Source: Curtobacterium sp. ER1/6 (GTDB lineage: Bacteria; Actinomycetota; Actinomycetes; Actinomycetales; Microbacteriaceae). Taken from it: a stretch of 64,000 nucleotides of DNA. Positions 32,860 through 41,620 of the stretch are shown here, in pieces. The position numbers and the translations under genes are program-made. Every line of letters starts with the position of its first letter. Position 1 is the first letter of the stretch. Location: the NCBI RefSeq assembly GCF_001742745.1, contig NZ_MJAK01000004.1:186001-250000 (forward strand). Reading direction: 5' to 3'. The notes below the pieces were generated by a model, which was not told the origin of the DNA, ran no database searches, and saw only the letters and a program-made list of their open reading frames with translations.

Positions 32860-33711
32860 CTACAGCGACCAGAGGTCGTGCCACGCGACGCCGAACCCGC
32901 GGAGCAGCATCGACCGGAGCACGGGCAGCGACAGGCCGACGACGGCCGAGGGTGCTCCGTCGATCCGGGTGATGTAGGCGGCCGCCCGGCCGTCGATGGT
33001 GAAGGCCCCGGCGACCTCGAGCGGCTCGCCCGTCGCGACGTACGCGTCGATCTCCTCGGGGCCCATGTCGTCGGCGAACGTGAGCACCGCACTGTCGACC
33101 GCGACGACGTGGTCGCCGGCGGCGACCAGCGTCGACCCGCCGGGCGCGACGTCCCCCAGGTGGCCGGCCACGCCGAGCGCCCCGCCGCCCGACGGGTCCA
33201 CCTGTCGGACGGGAGGCACGGTGCCGGCCCGCCCCGCGCCTCCCCCCACCGGCACGGCCGGACCGCCGCTGGCGCGTCGCTCCGGGACCGGCGGCGTGGG
33301 CCCAGTCCGTCCGGTGGTCGCGTCGCCGGCCCGGCGCCGGTCCACGACGCAGTGCCCGCTCCACAGCGTGCCGCCGCCCGCAGCGAGCATCTGCCGCCAC
33401 CGGTCGCGGGCGATGTCCGGGTCGTGGGGCTTGCCGTACAGCACGCCGTCGACCTCGAACGCGGAGTCGCCGCCGAACACGAAGCCGTCGACGGGGGAGC
33501 CGGCGATCCGGGCGTCCGCGACGGCGTCCGCCTTGGCGATCGCGAGCAGCCCGACCAGCTCCGGTCCGGTCAGGTCGCGCCCGAGCGCGGCGGACGCGGC
33601 GGCCACCGCGGCGTCCTCGTCGACCCCCGGCGCGACGAGCACGGGTTCGATGCCGGTCTGCGCGAGGAGCGCACGGCGGGCGGGGGACGTACTCGCGAGG
33701 TACAGACGCAT
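32860..33711 (-). CDS. maf: Maf-like nucleotide pyrophosphatase with an insertion
   Basis: A 283-residue protein; Maf proteins are normally near 200. The N-terminus LASTSPARRALLAQTGIEP and the middle FGGDSAFEVDGVLYGKPHD are typical of this house-cleaning nucleoside triphosphate pyrophosphatase, and the C-terminus VAGAFTIDGRAAAYITRIDG closes the family fold. Between residues about 124 and 205 lies an extra Gly/Pro/Arg-rich segment (TGRTGPTPPVPERRASGG) absent from usual members. It is divergent to the methyltransferase gene with only 14 nt between starts. Confidence 0.85.
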   Translation of the reverse strand: MRLYLASTSPARRALLAQTGIEPVLVAPGVDEDAAVAAASAALGRDLTGPELVGLLAIAKADAVADARIAGSPVDGFVFGGDSAFEVDGVLYGKPHDPDIARDRWRQMLAAGGGTLWSGHCVVDRRRAGDATTGRTGPTPPVPERRASGGPAVPVGGGAGRAGTVPPVRQVDPSGGGALGVAGHLGDVAPGGSTLVAAGDHVVAVDSAVLTFADDMGPEEIDAYVATGEPLEVAGAFTIDGRAAAYITRIDGAPSAVVGLSLPVLRSMLLRGFGVAWHDLWSL

Positions 33712-33725
33712 GGGAACATCGAACC

Positions 33726-34985
33726 ATGGGTGAATCCGTCGGCACGCTGCTCGAACTCGACGTCACCGCGATCGCCCACGGCGGCATCTCGGTGGCACGG
33801 CACGAGGGGCGCGTGGTCTTCGTCTCGGACGCGGTGCCGGGGGAGCGCGTCGTCGCCCGGGTGACGGAGGACCGCAAGAAGTCGTTCTGGCGCGCCGACA
33901 CCGTGTCCGTCGTGACGCCGAGCGAGCACCGCGTCGATCACGTCTGGCCCGAGGCGGCCCTCGACCGCGATCCCGCCGTGCGCGCCGGCGGCGCCGAGTT
34001 CGGGCACGTCGCCCTGCCGCACCAGCGCACGCTCAAGCACGACGTCCTGGTCGACGCGTTCTCGCGGTTCGCCCGGACCGACCTCGCCGAGGTGCTCGGG
34101 CACGACGTCACGGTCGAGTCGGCCCCCGGCGACGACGAGGCCAACGGCCTCGGGTGGCGCACGCGTGTCCGTCTGCACGTCGACGAGGACGGCACCGCCG
34201 GGCCCTTCGCCGCCCGGTCGCACACGATCGTGCCGGTGACCTCCCTGCCCCTCGCCGCCCAGCGCGTGCAGGACGCCGCGCCGCTGGCCCGCGGAGCGAT
34301 GCCGGGCGCCTCGGTCGTCGACGTCCTCGCCCCGAGCGGTGCCGAGGGCGCCCGACTCGTGATCGACGAGCAGAAGCCCACCGTCGTGACCGAGGTCGTG
34401 GGGGACCGCTCCTTCACCGTCGACGACACCGGCTTCTGGCAGGTGCACCGGCAGGCGCCGGCCGTGCTCACCGCGGCCGTGCAGGACCTGGTCGACCGGG
34501 ACCGGCTCGACCCCGAGGGGCAGCACCTCGACCTCTACGGCGGCGTCGGGCTCCTCGCGGCGGCGCTCGGGGACGTCGTCGGTCCGAAGGCCCGGATCAC
34601 GAGCGTCGAGAGCGCCGCGCGCGCCACCGAGCACGCGCAGGAGAACCTGGCCGAGTGGATCGGCGCCCGTGCCGAGACGGGCCGCGTGGACCGCTGGCTC
34701 GCCCGGACCGCGGCGGATGCCTCCCGACCGGAACTGCAGCGCTTCCGCGCCGGCACCGTCGTGCTCGACCCGCCCCGCTCGGGAGCCGGTCGCGAGGTCG
34801 TCGTGCAGATCGCGGCCCTCCAGCCGGCGCAGGTCGTCTACGTCGCCTGCGACCCCGTCGCCCTCGCCCGCGACGTCGCGACCTTCGCGGACCTCGGCTA
34901 CCGACTCGAGGCGCTGCGGGCCTTCGACCTCTTCCCGCACACCCACCACCTGGAGGCCGTCGCGCGGCTCGTGCCGATCGCCTGA
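33726..34985 (+). CDS. TRAM-domain SAM-dependent RNA (uracil-5-) methyltransferase-like
   Basis: A 419-residue protein. Residues 1-60 are a TRAM RNA-binding domain (LELDVTAIAHGGISVARHEG). The C-terminal methyltransferase has the SAM site HLDLYGGVGLLAAAL, VVLDPPRSGAGREVV, and VVYVACDPVALARDV, whose Cys is the family nucleophile. It belongs to the RumA/TrmA/RlmCD group that makes 5-methyluridine in rRNA or tRNA. The four-Cys iron-sulfur cluster of RumA is not seen, so the RNA target is uncertain. Confidence 0.85.
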   Translation: MGESVGTLLELDVTAIAHGGISVARHEGRVVFVSDAVPGERVVARVTEDRKKSFWRADTVSVVTPSEHRVDHVWPEAALDRDPAVRAGGAEFGHVALPHQRTLKHDVLVDAFSRFARTDLAEVLGHDVTVESAPGDDEANGLGWRTRVRLHVDEDGTAGPFAARSHTIVPVTSLPLAAQRVQDAAPLARGAMPGASVVDVLAPSGAEGARLVIDEQKPTVVTEVVGDRSFTVDDTGFWQVHRQAPAVLTAAVQDLVDRDRLDPEGQHLDLYGGVGLLAAALGDVVGPKARITSVESAARATEHAQENLAEWIGARAETGRVDRWLARTAADASRPELQRFRAGTVVLDPPRSGAGREVVVQIAALQPAQVVYVACDPVALARDVATFADLGYRLEALRAFDLFPHTHHLEAVARLVPIA

Positions 34986-35049
34986 GCCGCGCGGGCCCGA
35001 CCCGGTGTGCCGCGGTGTGCAGGAACACCGTCGGGGCCGCCGACACGGG

Positions 35050-35055
35050 TATCCT
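35050..35055 (+). promoter_or_regulatory. Candidate -10 of the response-regulator operon
   Basis: TATCCT lies 58 nt before the GTG at 35114, in the 128-nt gap after the methyltransferase gene. The start has a weak GAGAGG site, so this gene would have a short leader. Confidence 0.4.
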
Positions 35056-35113
35056 CAGACGATGATCGCTCCCGGCGACAGGGGCCGGGCGTGCATCGGA
35101 ACGAGAGGCCACC

Positions 35114-35830
35114 GTGGCAGCAGACACGAACACCAGCAGCGGAGCGACCGGACTGGCCACCAGGCCCGTCCGCGTCGCCGTCGTCGACGACCACGAGTCC
35201 GTGCGGCTCGGCATCCAGGCGGCGTGCCAGAACGAGGGGTTCGAGGTGGTGCTCACCGCCGCGAGCGTGCCCGAGTACGTCGCGAACCTCGGCGGACGTG
35301 AGGTCGACGTCGTCGTGCTCGACCTGTCGCTCGGCGACGGCTCGACCGTGACCGCGAACGTCAAGGGCGTGCAGGGGACCGGATCGGCGGTCCTCGTGCA
35401 CTCCATCGCCGACCGGGTCGCCAGCGTGCGCGAGGCCCTGGCCGCAGGGGCGGCCGGCGTCATCCCGAAGTCCTCGGCGACGAAGACGGTGATGGCCGCC
35501 GTCGCCACCGTCGCCCGCGGGGACGTCCTCAACAACCTCGAGTGGGCGAGCGCGATCGACGCCGACCGCGACTTCGCGAAGGCGCAGCTCGGACGGCGTG
35601 AGCGCGAGATCCTGCACCTCTACGCGTCCGGCCTGCCGCTCAAGCTCGCCGCGCAGCAGCTCGGCATCGGCTACTCGACGGCCCGGGAGTACCTCGACCG
35701 CATCCGCGTGAAGTACGTGGAGGTCGGGCGTCCGGCGCCGACGAAGGTCGACCTGCTCCGTCGTGCCGTCGAGGACGGGATCCTCCCGGGCCTCGACTCG
35801 GGCATCGACCCCGACACCGACGGCCGCTGA
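35114..35830 (+). CDS. NarL/LuxR-type response regulator
   Basis: A 238-residue regulator. The receiver domain has the acidic pair VAVVDDHES and the phosphorylated Asp in VVVLDLSLGDGS, and the conserved Lys in VIPKSSATKTV. The C-terminal LuxR-type helix-turn-helix is LGRREREILHLYASGLPLKL and AAQQLGIGYSTAREYLDRIR. It would be phosphorylated by the adjacent kinase and bind promoter DNA. The next gene starts 5 nt after the stop. Confidence 0.9.
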   Translation: MAADTNTSSGATGLATRPVRVAVVDDHESVRLGIQAACQNEGFEVVLTAASVPEYVANLGGREVDVVVLDLSLGDGSTVTANVKGVQGTGSAVLVHSIADRVASVREALAAGAAGVIPKSSATKTVMAAVATVARGDVLNNLEWASAIDADRDFAKAQLGRREREILHLYASGLPLKLAAQQLGIGYSTAREYLDRIRVKYVEVGRPAPTKVDLLRRAVEDGILPGLDSGIDPDTDGR

Positions 35831-35835
35831 CGACC

Positions 35836-37173
35836 GTGGCCACCACGGCCGAGCCGGCGAGGTCCCGGCGCACCGACCGCACCGCACCGGGCGACACCGC
35901 CACCCGCGCCGCCGCGGCACCGTCCGTCGACGTCGGTCTCGGCGCGGCGACCGGGGCGTCGTCGACGCCGGCACCGTTCGGGGCCGACCCGACGCGGGGG
36001 CTGCGGTCCGCCATCACCCAGGCGTCGGTCGAGCGGCTCTTCTCGGTGCTCCTGGCTCTGACCGCCATCGGGTTCGGCGCGCTGTACGTGCCGAACGTCG
36101 TCGGGCAGTTCCCGAACCTCGACCAGGTCTGGGGTCCGGTGTCGGCGGCGGCACTCGGTGCCTCGTTCCTGTTCGTCGGGGCGACGGCGTTCGTGCAGCG
36201 GTTGGCGCAGGTCGCCCAGATCAGCTGTGCCCTGCTGTTCCTCGTCGTGCTCGTCACGTGGCCGCTCACCGTGCACCAGGCGATCCCCGCCGATCAGGTC
36301 CCGTGGCCGTGGTGGTTCTGCACGGTCGGCTCGACCGCGGCCGCGCTCGGCTTCGCGCCCTGGCGCGCCACGGTCTACACCGCGCTCGTGCCCGCCGTCT
36401 ACGTGGCGATCCGCCTGACGCCGCTCGGGGGCGAAGCGGGACTGCCCGCCGTGCTCCAGGGCGTCTTCACCGCGTTCCTCAGCGGGGCGGTGCTCGTCAT
36501 CGCCGTGCTGCTGCGTCGCGCGGCGGCCGCGGTGGACACGGCGCAGGCGACGGCGGTCCGGCGGTACTCGGCGGCCATCCGCGAGCACGCGACCGAGGTC
36601 GAGCGCGTGCAGGTGGACGCGATCGTGCACGACAGCGTGCTCACGACCCTGCTCTCCGCGGCGCGGGCGGACACACCCGAGGCCCGGGCGCTCGCGGCGC
36701 GGATGGCCCGGAACGCGATCGACCACCTCGCCGCCGCCGCCACCGACCAGCCCGGCGAGGCCCCGCCGGTCCGGGTCCACGAACTGCGGGACCGGATCGC
36801 GGAGGCCGTCGACGGGCTCGCCGCACCGGTCCGGCTGATCGACGGGCACGACGGCGGACTGCGGGTGCCGGCCATCGTCGCGGAGGCCCTCGCCGCCGCC
36901 GCGGTCCAGGCCTCGGTGAACAGCGTCCAGCACGCCGGGGGACCGCAGGTCGACCGCTGGGTGAGCGTCGACCAGCGCGGCAGCGCGGTGCGCGTCGAGA
37001 TCGGTGACGACGGCGCTGGCTTCGACCTGGGCGCCGTCCCGGCAGCCCGGCTCGGCGTCCGGCGGTCGATCGTCGAGCGTGTGCAGGCCGTCGGCGGGAC
37101 CGCCGTGGTCGCGAGCAACCCCGGCGCGGGGACGCGCATCCGGCTCGAGTGGACCCCGGAGGTGCCGGCGTGA
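35836..37173 (+). CDS. Membrane sensor histidine kinase
   Basis: A 445-residue kinase. About 60 soluble residues are followed by six hydrophobic segments (from RLFSVLLALTAIGFGALYV to GVFTAFLSGAVLVIAVLL). The dimerisation/phosphoacceptor helix includes QVDAIVHDSVLTTLLSAAR (His is the likely phosphorylation site). The HATPase domain has an N-box (QASVNSVQHAGG), IGDDGAGFD and a Gly-rich SNPGAGTRIRLEW. The signal is unknown. It overlaps the next gene by four bases (GTGA) and is the cognate kinase of the regulator upstream. Confidence 0.88.
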   Translation: MATTAEPARSRRTDRTAPGDTATRAAAAPSVDVGLGAATGASSTPAPFGADPTRGLRSAITQASVERLFSVLLALTAIGFGALYVPNVVGQFPNLDQVWGPVSAAALGASFLFVGATAFVQRLAQVAQISCALLFLVVLVTWPLTVHQAIPADQVPWPWWFCTVGSTAAALGFAPWRATVYTALVPAVYVAIRLTPLGGEAGLPAVLQGVFTAFLSGAVLVIAVLLRRAAAAVDTAQATAVRRYSAAIREHATEVERVQVDAIVHDSVLTTLLSAARADTPEARALAARMARNAIDHLAAAATDQPGEAPPVRVHELRDRIAEAVDGLAAPVRLIDGHDGGLRVPAIVAEALAAAAVQASVNSVQHAGGPQVDRWVSVDQRGSAVRVEIGDDGAGFDLGAVPAARLGVRRSIVERVQAVGGTAVVASNPGAGTRIRLEWTPEVPA

Positions 37174-38219
37174 GGGTCTCGCTGCCCGCGCGGGTCGCGA
37201 TCGGACTCGCCGCGCTGTTCTCGGTGTACCAGCTCGTGCTCGGCTTCGCCTCGTTCACGACGGTGACCGACGTCTCGCCCGTCGTGGCGTGCATGGCCCT
37301 CTACGCCGTGGCGAGCGCCGTCGTCCTCTTCGCCCCGGGGCGGGCGCTGCCGGTCTGGGCGGCGTGCTTCGCGCTCGCCACGGCGCTGGTGCTGCCGGTG
37401 ATCGCCGCCCCCGTCGCCGACCTCGCGCACAAGAACGACTCGACGACCTGGTGGGTCGCCGCCGTCGGCACGCTCATGGTCGTGCTCGTCGTGCGGGGCC
37501 GCCGCGCGTTCGCGTGGGTGGGCGTGGCCTTCCTGACGCTCTACGTCGTGCTGTGGGCGGGGCCGGGGGCGTTCGCCGACCTCGGGGTCGCCGGCAGCGT
37601 CGCGTGGGTGGCGATCGCCACGTGGTTCGCCGTCGCGATGAGCCGGGCGACCACGGCGACCACCGAGTTCCTCCGCGCCGAGCAGGAGACCGCCGACTGG
37701 CAGGCCGCGCAGGACGCCCACGTGTTCGAACGGCAGCTCCGCCTGAGCCAGACGACCCGGATGGCGCTGCCGATGCTGCAGCAGGTCATCGCGCAGGGTG
37801 GCGACCTGACGGAGGCGGAGCGCGCGGAGAGCCTGCACCTCGAGCAGGCGATCCGCGACGAGATCCGCGGGCGCTCGCTGCTCTCCGACGACGTCCGCGA
37901 CGAGGTCATGCGCCTCCGACGACGGGGTGCCACCGTGCAGCTGCACGACGACGGCGGCCTCGACGAGCTCGAGGTGGAGGACCTGCGGCGCGTGCACGCC
38001 GAGATCGCCGAGGCGTTGCGTCGGGCCCGCGGGGCGGACAACGTGATCGTGCGCACCGTCGCCGAGGGCTCGGACGCGGCGGTCACCGTCGTGGGGCTGC
38101 GGCTCGACACGGCGGCGAGCGAGTCGGCGGCCCTCGGAGCGGGGCTGGACGACGAGGACGGGGACGAGGACGACTCCGTCGTGCTCTGGCTCGAGATCCC
38201 GCGGCACGCGACCGTCTGA
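37170..38219 (+). CDS. Membrane protein with degenerate histidine-kinase-like C-terminus
   Basis: A 349-residue protein with five or six hydrophobic segments at residues about 5-160 (LPARVAIGLAALFSVYQLVL and onwards). The cytoplasmic half begins with a helix (AEQETADWQAAQDAHVFERQ) and ends in an alpha/beta region with LRRRGATVQLHDDGGLDELE and VIVRTVAEGSDAAVTVVGL. The order resembles a kinase, but the His-box and ATP-binding G-boxes are not found. GTG start with GGAGG 7 nt upstream, overlapping the kinase stop. It may be an accessory sensor or pseudokinase of the same circuit. Confidence 0.6.
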   Translation: MRVSLPARVAIGLAALFSVYQLVLGFASFTTVTDVSPVVACMALYAVASAVVLFAPGRALPVWAACFALATALVLPVIAAPVADLAHKNDSTTWWVAAVGTLMVVLVVRGRRAFAWVGVAFLTLYVVLWAGPGAFADLGVAGSVAWVAIATWFAVAMSRATTATTEFLRAEQETADWQAAQDAHVFERQLRLSQTTRMALPMLQQVIAQGGDLTEAERAESLHLEQAIRDEIRGRSLLSDDVRDEVMRLRRRGATVQLHDDGGLDELEVEDLRRVHAEIAEALRRARGADNVIVRTVAEGSDAAVTVVGLRLDTAASESAALGAGLDDEDGDEDDSVVLWLEIPRHATV

Positions 38220-38229
38220 CCCGCGGCCT

Positions 38230-38265
38230 GACGGGCGACTGCGGCGCGACGGGCGACTGCGGCGC
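38230..38265 (+). repeat. Two tandem 18-bp units
   Basis: The unit GACGGGCGACTGCGGCGC is present twice in direct order just after the stop of the kinase-like gene. Confidence 0.8.
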
Positions 38266-38332
38266 TGAGCGCGGCCGCCAGGCCCCGCGCGGTGGGGAGC
38301 GAGACCGGATCGAGGATGATGCCGCAAACGGG

Positions 38333-38364
38333 GAACGGGCCGGTTCCGAGGAACCGGCCCGTTC
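38333..38364 (+). terminator. Terminator after the signal-transduction operon
   Basis: Inverted 15-base arms (GAACGGGCCGGTTCC and its inverse) with a two-base centre, so about 13 pairs and a small loop. It follows the kinase-like gene by about 110 nt; no T-run follows. Confidence 0.65.
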
Positions 38365-38461
38365 ACGACCCGAGCCTGAGCGACAACCCGAATACCGCCC
38401 TGGCTCGTAGCTGGTCGATGGCGTCGTACCCTAGTCGGCCACCGACCGGTGATGTTCTTCG

Positions 38462-38489
38462 TTGAAGGACACCGAACACGAACTACTAT
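38462..38489 (+). promoter_or_regulatory. Sigma70-like promoter without a coding gene
   Basis: TTGAAG and TACTAT separated by 16 bases form one of the best -35/-10 pairs in the window. No protein gene with a ribosome-binding site starts within the next 220 bases. Confidence 0.6.
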
Positions 38490-38495
38490 GCCCGG

Positions 38496-38707
38496 TCCAC
38501 ACGGGCGTGTCAGTCGTCATTTCGGGGGACAAATCAGCCCGTTCCGGTGCCGTGCCCCGCGCGGTGTCCCCCGATCAGGGGGAGACGGACCGGGAAGTGC
38601 ACGCTGCAACCCGTCGATCCGGTCGCGAGCGGTGCCCGCCCACGGGGTACATCGTCGCCCGGTTCCCCCCGGACGCGCAAGACCCCCGCCGGTGAACGGC
38701 GGGGGTC
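38496..38707 (+). ncRNA. Candidate small non-coding RNA
   Basis: The segment of about 210 nt begins just after a TTGAAG-N16-TACTAT promoter and ends in a strong hairpin at 38681-38707. It contains several complementary GC blocks (for example GTGTCCCCCGATCAGGGGGA) that could fold. The only open frames are Arg/Pro-rich and lack starts with a ribosome-binding site. I cannot match it with confidence to 6S, tmRNA, SRP RNA or RNase P RNA. It lies in a 515-nt gap (38220-38735) that otherwise holds only repeats and hairpins. Confidence 0.4.
38681..38707. terminator. Hairpin terminator beside the epsilon-subunit gene
   Basis: A 10-bp perfect stem (GACCCCCGCC / GGCGGGGGTC) with loop GGTGAAC. It lies between the candidate small RNA and the converging carboxylase genes and could serve both. 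Confidence 0.75.
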
Positions 38708-38735
38708 GGGTGCGCGGGCCGGTGCTGCCGGGGTG

Positions 38736-39047
38736 TCAGCGGATCGAGCGGCTCCAGGCGTCGTGCCCGTGCTCGAGCGGGCGGCGCAGGCCGCGCGCCG
38801 AGGCGTCCCAGCCGGCGCGGGGCGACACGGTCACCTCGGCACGCCCGGCGGCGGCGACCTCGTCGGCCCGGCGCTGCAGCACGGCGACGACGGCGGCGAG
38901 TTCCTCGGGGCTCGGGTCCCCGGCGACGACGGTCACGTCGGCCCCCGTCCCCACGAGAGCGTCGGTCGGCACCGGAGCGTCGGTCGGCACCGGAGCGTCG
39001 GTCGGCACCGGGGCGTCGGCGGGCACGGCCGCGGCGTGGCGCCCCAT
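38736..39047 (-). CDS. Acyl-CoA carboxylase epsilon subunit
   Basis: A 103-residue protein. The C-terminal half DPSPEELAAVVAVLQRRADE and the tail GLRRPLEHGHDAWSRSIR match the small actinobacterial epsilon subunit that stabilises AccA-AccD complexes. The ATG has GGAGG about 11 nt upstream. Residues about 10-30 are a repeated PVPTDA unit derived from an 18-bp DNA repeat (38957-39010), so the N-terminal length probably varies between strains. It lies 40 nt after accD on the same strand. Confidence 0.8.
   Translation of the reverse strand: MGRHAAAVPADAPVPTDAPVPTDAPVPTDALVGTGADVTVVAGDPSPEELAAVVAVLQRRADEVAAAGRAEVTVSPRAGWDASARGLRRPLEHGHDAWSRSIR
38957..39010 (-). repeat. Three tandem 18-bp units inside the epsilon-subunit gene
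   Basis: The forward-strand unit GAGCGTCGGTCGGCACCG occurs three times without change, encoding PVPTDA repeats. In-frame slippage would change length by six residues. Confidence 0.85.
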
Positions 39048-39087
39048 CAGGCGTCGCCTCCGGGGCCCTCGGCGCACTGCACGGCCG

Positions 39088-40683
39088 TCACAGCGGGATG
39101 TTCCCGTGCTTCTTCGGCGGCAGCGCGGCACGCTTGCCCCGCAGCGCCCGGAGCGCCTTGATGACCGCGACGCGCGTCGCGTGCGGCTGGATGATCCCGT
39201 CGAGCTCACCGCGCTCGGCCGCCAGGTACGGCGACGCGACGTTGTAGGTGTACTCGTTCGCCAGACGCGCGCGTACGGCGGCGACGTCCTCGCCGGCCTC
39301 CTCGGCGCGCTTGATCTCGGCGCGGTACAGGATGTTGACGGCGCCCTGCCCGCCCATGACCGCGATCTCGGCCGTGGGCCAGGCCAGGTTGATGTCGGCG
39401 CCGAGCTGCTTCGACCCCATCACGATGTACGCCCCGCCGTAGGCCTTGCGGGTGATCACCGTGACGAGCGGCACCGTCGCCTCGGCGTAGGCGTAGAGGA
39501 GCTTCGCCCCGCGGCGGATGACACCCGTCCACTCCTGGTCGGTGCCGGGCAGGTAGCCGGGCACGTCGACGAGGGTGAGGATCGGGATGCCGAAGGCGTC
39601 GCAGAACCGGACGAAGCGCGCTGCCTTCTCGCCGGCGTCGATGTTCAGCGTGCCGGCCATGGCCTGCGGCTGGTTGGCGATGATGCCGACCGTACGGCCC
39701 TCGACCCGGCCGAAGCCGACCATGATGTTCGGCGCGAAGAGCGGCTGGACCTCGAGGAACTCGCCGTCGTCCACGACGTGCTCGATGATCGTCGTGACGT
39801 CGTACGGCTGGTTCGTCGAGTCCGGGATGACGGTGTCGAGCTCGTGGTCGGCGTCGGTGGTCTCGAGCTCGGGCGCGACGTCGTAGGCGGGTGCGTCGGA
39901 CAGGTTGTTGTCGGGCAGGAAGCCGACGAGCGAGCGGGCGTAGTCGAGCGCGTCGGACTCGTCCTCCGCCAGGTAGTGCGCGACCCCGGAGACGGCGTTG
40001 TGCGTCTGTGCACCGCCGAGCTCCTCGAAGCCGACGTCCTCGCCGGTCACGGTCTTGATGACGTCCGGTCCGGTGACGAACATGTGGCTCGTCTTGTCCA
40101 CCATGATCACGAAGTCGGTCAGGGCGGGGGAGTAGACCGCACCGCCGGCGGCCGGGCCCATCACGATCGAGATCTGCGGGATGACACCAGACGCCTGGGT
40201 GTTGAGCCGGAAGATCTCGCCGTACTTGCCGAGGGCGACGACGCCCTCCTGGATGCGGGCACCACCGGAGTCGAGGATGCCGATGATCGGCACCCCGGTC
40301 TTCAGCGCGTGCTGCATCACCTTGACGATCTTCTCGCCGGCGACCTCGCCCAGGGACCCGCCGAAGACGGTGAAGTCCTGCGCGTAGACCGCGACGTTGC
40401 GGCCGTGGATCGTGCCGACGCCGGTCACGACCGCGTCGCCGTAGGGGCGCTTGGCGTCCATGCCGAACGACGTCGTGCGGTGGCGGACGAACTCGTCGAA
40501 CTCGACGAACGAGTTCTCGTCGAGGAGCTGCTCGATGCGCTCGCGGGCGGTGCCCTTGCCCTTCGCGTGCTGCTTCGCGATGGCGGCCTCGCCCGCGGCG
40601 GTCACGGCCTCGTGGTACCGGTCGCGCAGGTCCGCGAGGCGACCGGCCGTGGTCGAGAGGTCGGGGGTGTCTCCTGTGGTCAC
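39088..40683 (-). CDS. accD: Acyl-CoA carboxylase carboxyltransferase (beta) subunit
   Basis: A 531-residue carboxyltransferase of the acetyl-/propionyl-CoA carboxylase family. The two crotonase-like halves show [45 protein letters not shown] and, in the C-terminal half, [24 protein letters not shown] and [20 protein letters not shown]. It transfers carboxyl from biotin to acetyl-CoA or propionyl-CoA for fatty acid synthesis. Which substrate is used cannot be read reliably. A leaderless TAGGGT hexamer stands six bases before the GTG. Confidence 0.93.
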   Translation of the reverse strand: MTTGDTPDLSTTAGRLADLRDRYHEAVTAAGEAAIAKQHAKGKGTARERIEQLLDENSFVEFDEFVRHRTTSFGMDAKRPYGDAVVTGVGTIHGRNVAVYAQDFTVFGGSLGEVAGEKIVKVMQHALKTGVPIIGILDSGGARIQEGVVALGKYGEIFRLNTQASGVIPQISIVMGPAAGGAVYSPALTDFVIMVDKTSHMFVTGPDVIKTVTGEDVGFEELGGAQTHNAVSGVAHYLAEDESDALDYARSLVGFLPDNNLSDAPAYDVAPELETTDADHELDTVIPDSTNQPYDVTTIIEHVVDDGEFLEVQPLFAPNIMVGFGRVEGRTVGIIANQPQAMAGTLNIDAGEKAARFVRFCDAFGIPILTLVDVPGYLPGTDQEWTGVIRRGAKLLYAYAEATVPLVTVITRKAYGGAYIVMGSKQLGADINLAWPTAEIAVMGGQGAVNILYRAEIKRAEEAGEDVAAVRARLANEYTYNVASPYLAAERGELDGIIQPHATRVAVIKALRALRGKRAALPPKKHGNIPL

Positions 40684-40689
40684 CCGCTC

Positions 40690-40695
40690 ACCCTA
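40690..40695 (-). promoter_or_regulatory. Leaderless -10 hexamer of accD
   Basis: On the reverse strand TAGGGT is followed by six bases (GAGCGG) and the GTG at 40683. Confidence 0.6.
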
Positions 40696-40745
40696 CCGGC
40701 GGGCACGGACGGCCCCGGTTGGAGGACCCCCACGGTTCCTGCCCG

Positions 40746-40751
40746 TACATT
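40746..40751 (+). promoter_or_regulatory. Leaderless -10 hexamer of birA
   Basis: TACATT is followed by seven bases and the ATG at 40759. It faces the accD promoter, so the two genes are divergently transcribed from a 75-nt region. Confidence 0.55.
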
Positions 40752-40758
40752 TGCGTGC

Positions 40759-41616
40759 ATGTCCACACCGGAGCAGGCCGACCTGCCGCGATCCCGTGCC
40801 GTCGTCGAGGCCGCGGGCGGGCGCTTCGACCGCCGCGACCGGACCGGTTCGACGAACGCCGACCTGCTCGCCGTCGCGCCGGCGCGGCCGCACGGCAGCG
40901 TCGTGGTGACCCTCGACCAGACCGCGGGTCGCGGGCGTCTCGACCGCACCTGGAGCGCCCCGGCCGGGCAGGCGCTCGCCGCGAGCGTCCTCGTCCGGGC
41001 CGACCTCGACGACCGCGACCGCGGCTGGCTGCCGCTCGTCGCCGGACTCGCGATGCGCGACGCGGTGACCGCGGTGCTGCCGGACACGACCGGGCCGGAC
41101 CGCGCCTCCCGTCCGACCGACGACGCTGCAGGCGGCACGACGGAGCCGCGCGTGCTGGTGAAGTGGCCGAACGACGTCCTCGTCGACGGCCGCAAGGTCT
41201 CCGGCATCCTCTGCCAGGTCGCGTCGGACGGCAGCGTCGTCGTCGGGGCCGGCGTCAACCTGACCATCCCCGCCGACCGCCTGCCGACGCCGACCTCCAC
41301 CTCGCTCGCGGTCGCGGGTGCCGTCGACGACGCACCCGCCCTGGCGGACGCGGTGCTGTCCGCCGCCACGTCGGCCGTCCTGGAGGCGGTGGCCGCCCTG
41401 GTCGCGGGCGGTCACGCCGCGCAGACGGTGCGGTCCCGCGTCCGGGCCGCCTGCGGCACGATCGGTCGCCGTGTCCGCCTGGAGCTGCCCGACGGCACGG
41501 TGGAGGAGGTCGACGCCACCGGCATCGACGACGACGGCCGCATCACGATCCGGGATCGGGACGGCCGGTCCGGGGGCGTCGCGGTGGGGGACCTCACCCA
41601 CCTGCGGTATGCATGA
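40759..41616 (+). CDS. birA: Biotin-[acetyl-CoA-carboxylase] ligase
   Basis: A 285-residue ligase that attaches biotin to the carrier domain of AccC. Motifs are DRTGSTNADLLA, TLDQTAGRGRLDRTWSAP (biotinyl-AMP loop), LVKWPNDVLVDGRKVSGIL and VGAGVNLTIP. There is no N-terminal helix-turn-helix, so this is the class I enzyme without repressor activity. A short insert (about residues 116-131) extends a loop. It is encoded opposite accD, with its substrate genes on either side. Confidence 0.93.
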   Translation: MSTPEQADLPRSRAVVEAAGGRFDRRDRTGSTNADLLAVAPARPHGSVVVTLDQTAGRGRLDRTWSAPAGQALAASVLVRADLDDRDRGWLPLVAGLAMRDAVTAVLPDTTGPDRASRPTDDAAGGTTEPRVLVKWPNDVLVDGRKVSGILCQVASDGSVVVGAGVNLTIPADRLPTPTSTSLAVAGAVDDAPALADAVLSAATSAVLEAVAALVAGGHAAQTVRSRVRAACGTIGRRVRLELPDGTVEEVDATGIDDDGRITIRDRDGRSGGVAVGDLTHLRYA

Positions 41617-41620
41617 CGGC

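Noticed and set aside
38496..38707. 6S RNA, tmRNA, SRP RNA or RNase P RNA
   Set aside because: None of the conserved sequence blocks of these RNAs was found, so only an unnamed candidate is reported.
38449..40758. A long forward extension upstream of birA (up to 1055 residues in all)
   Set aside because: The extension is antisense to accD and the epsilon-subunit gene; the BirA domain starts at 40759 with a leaderless promoter.
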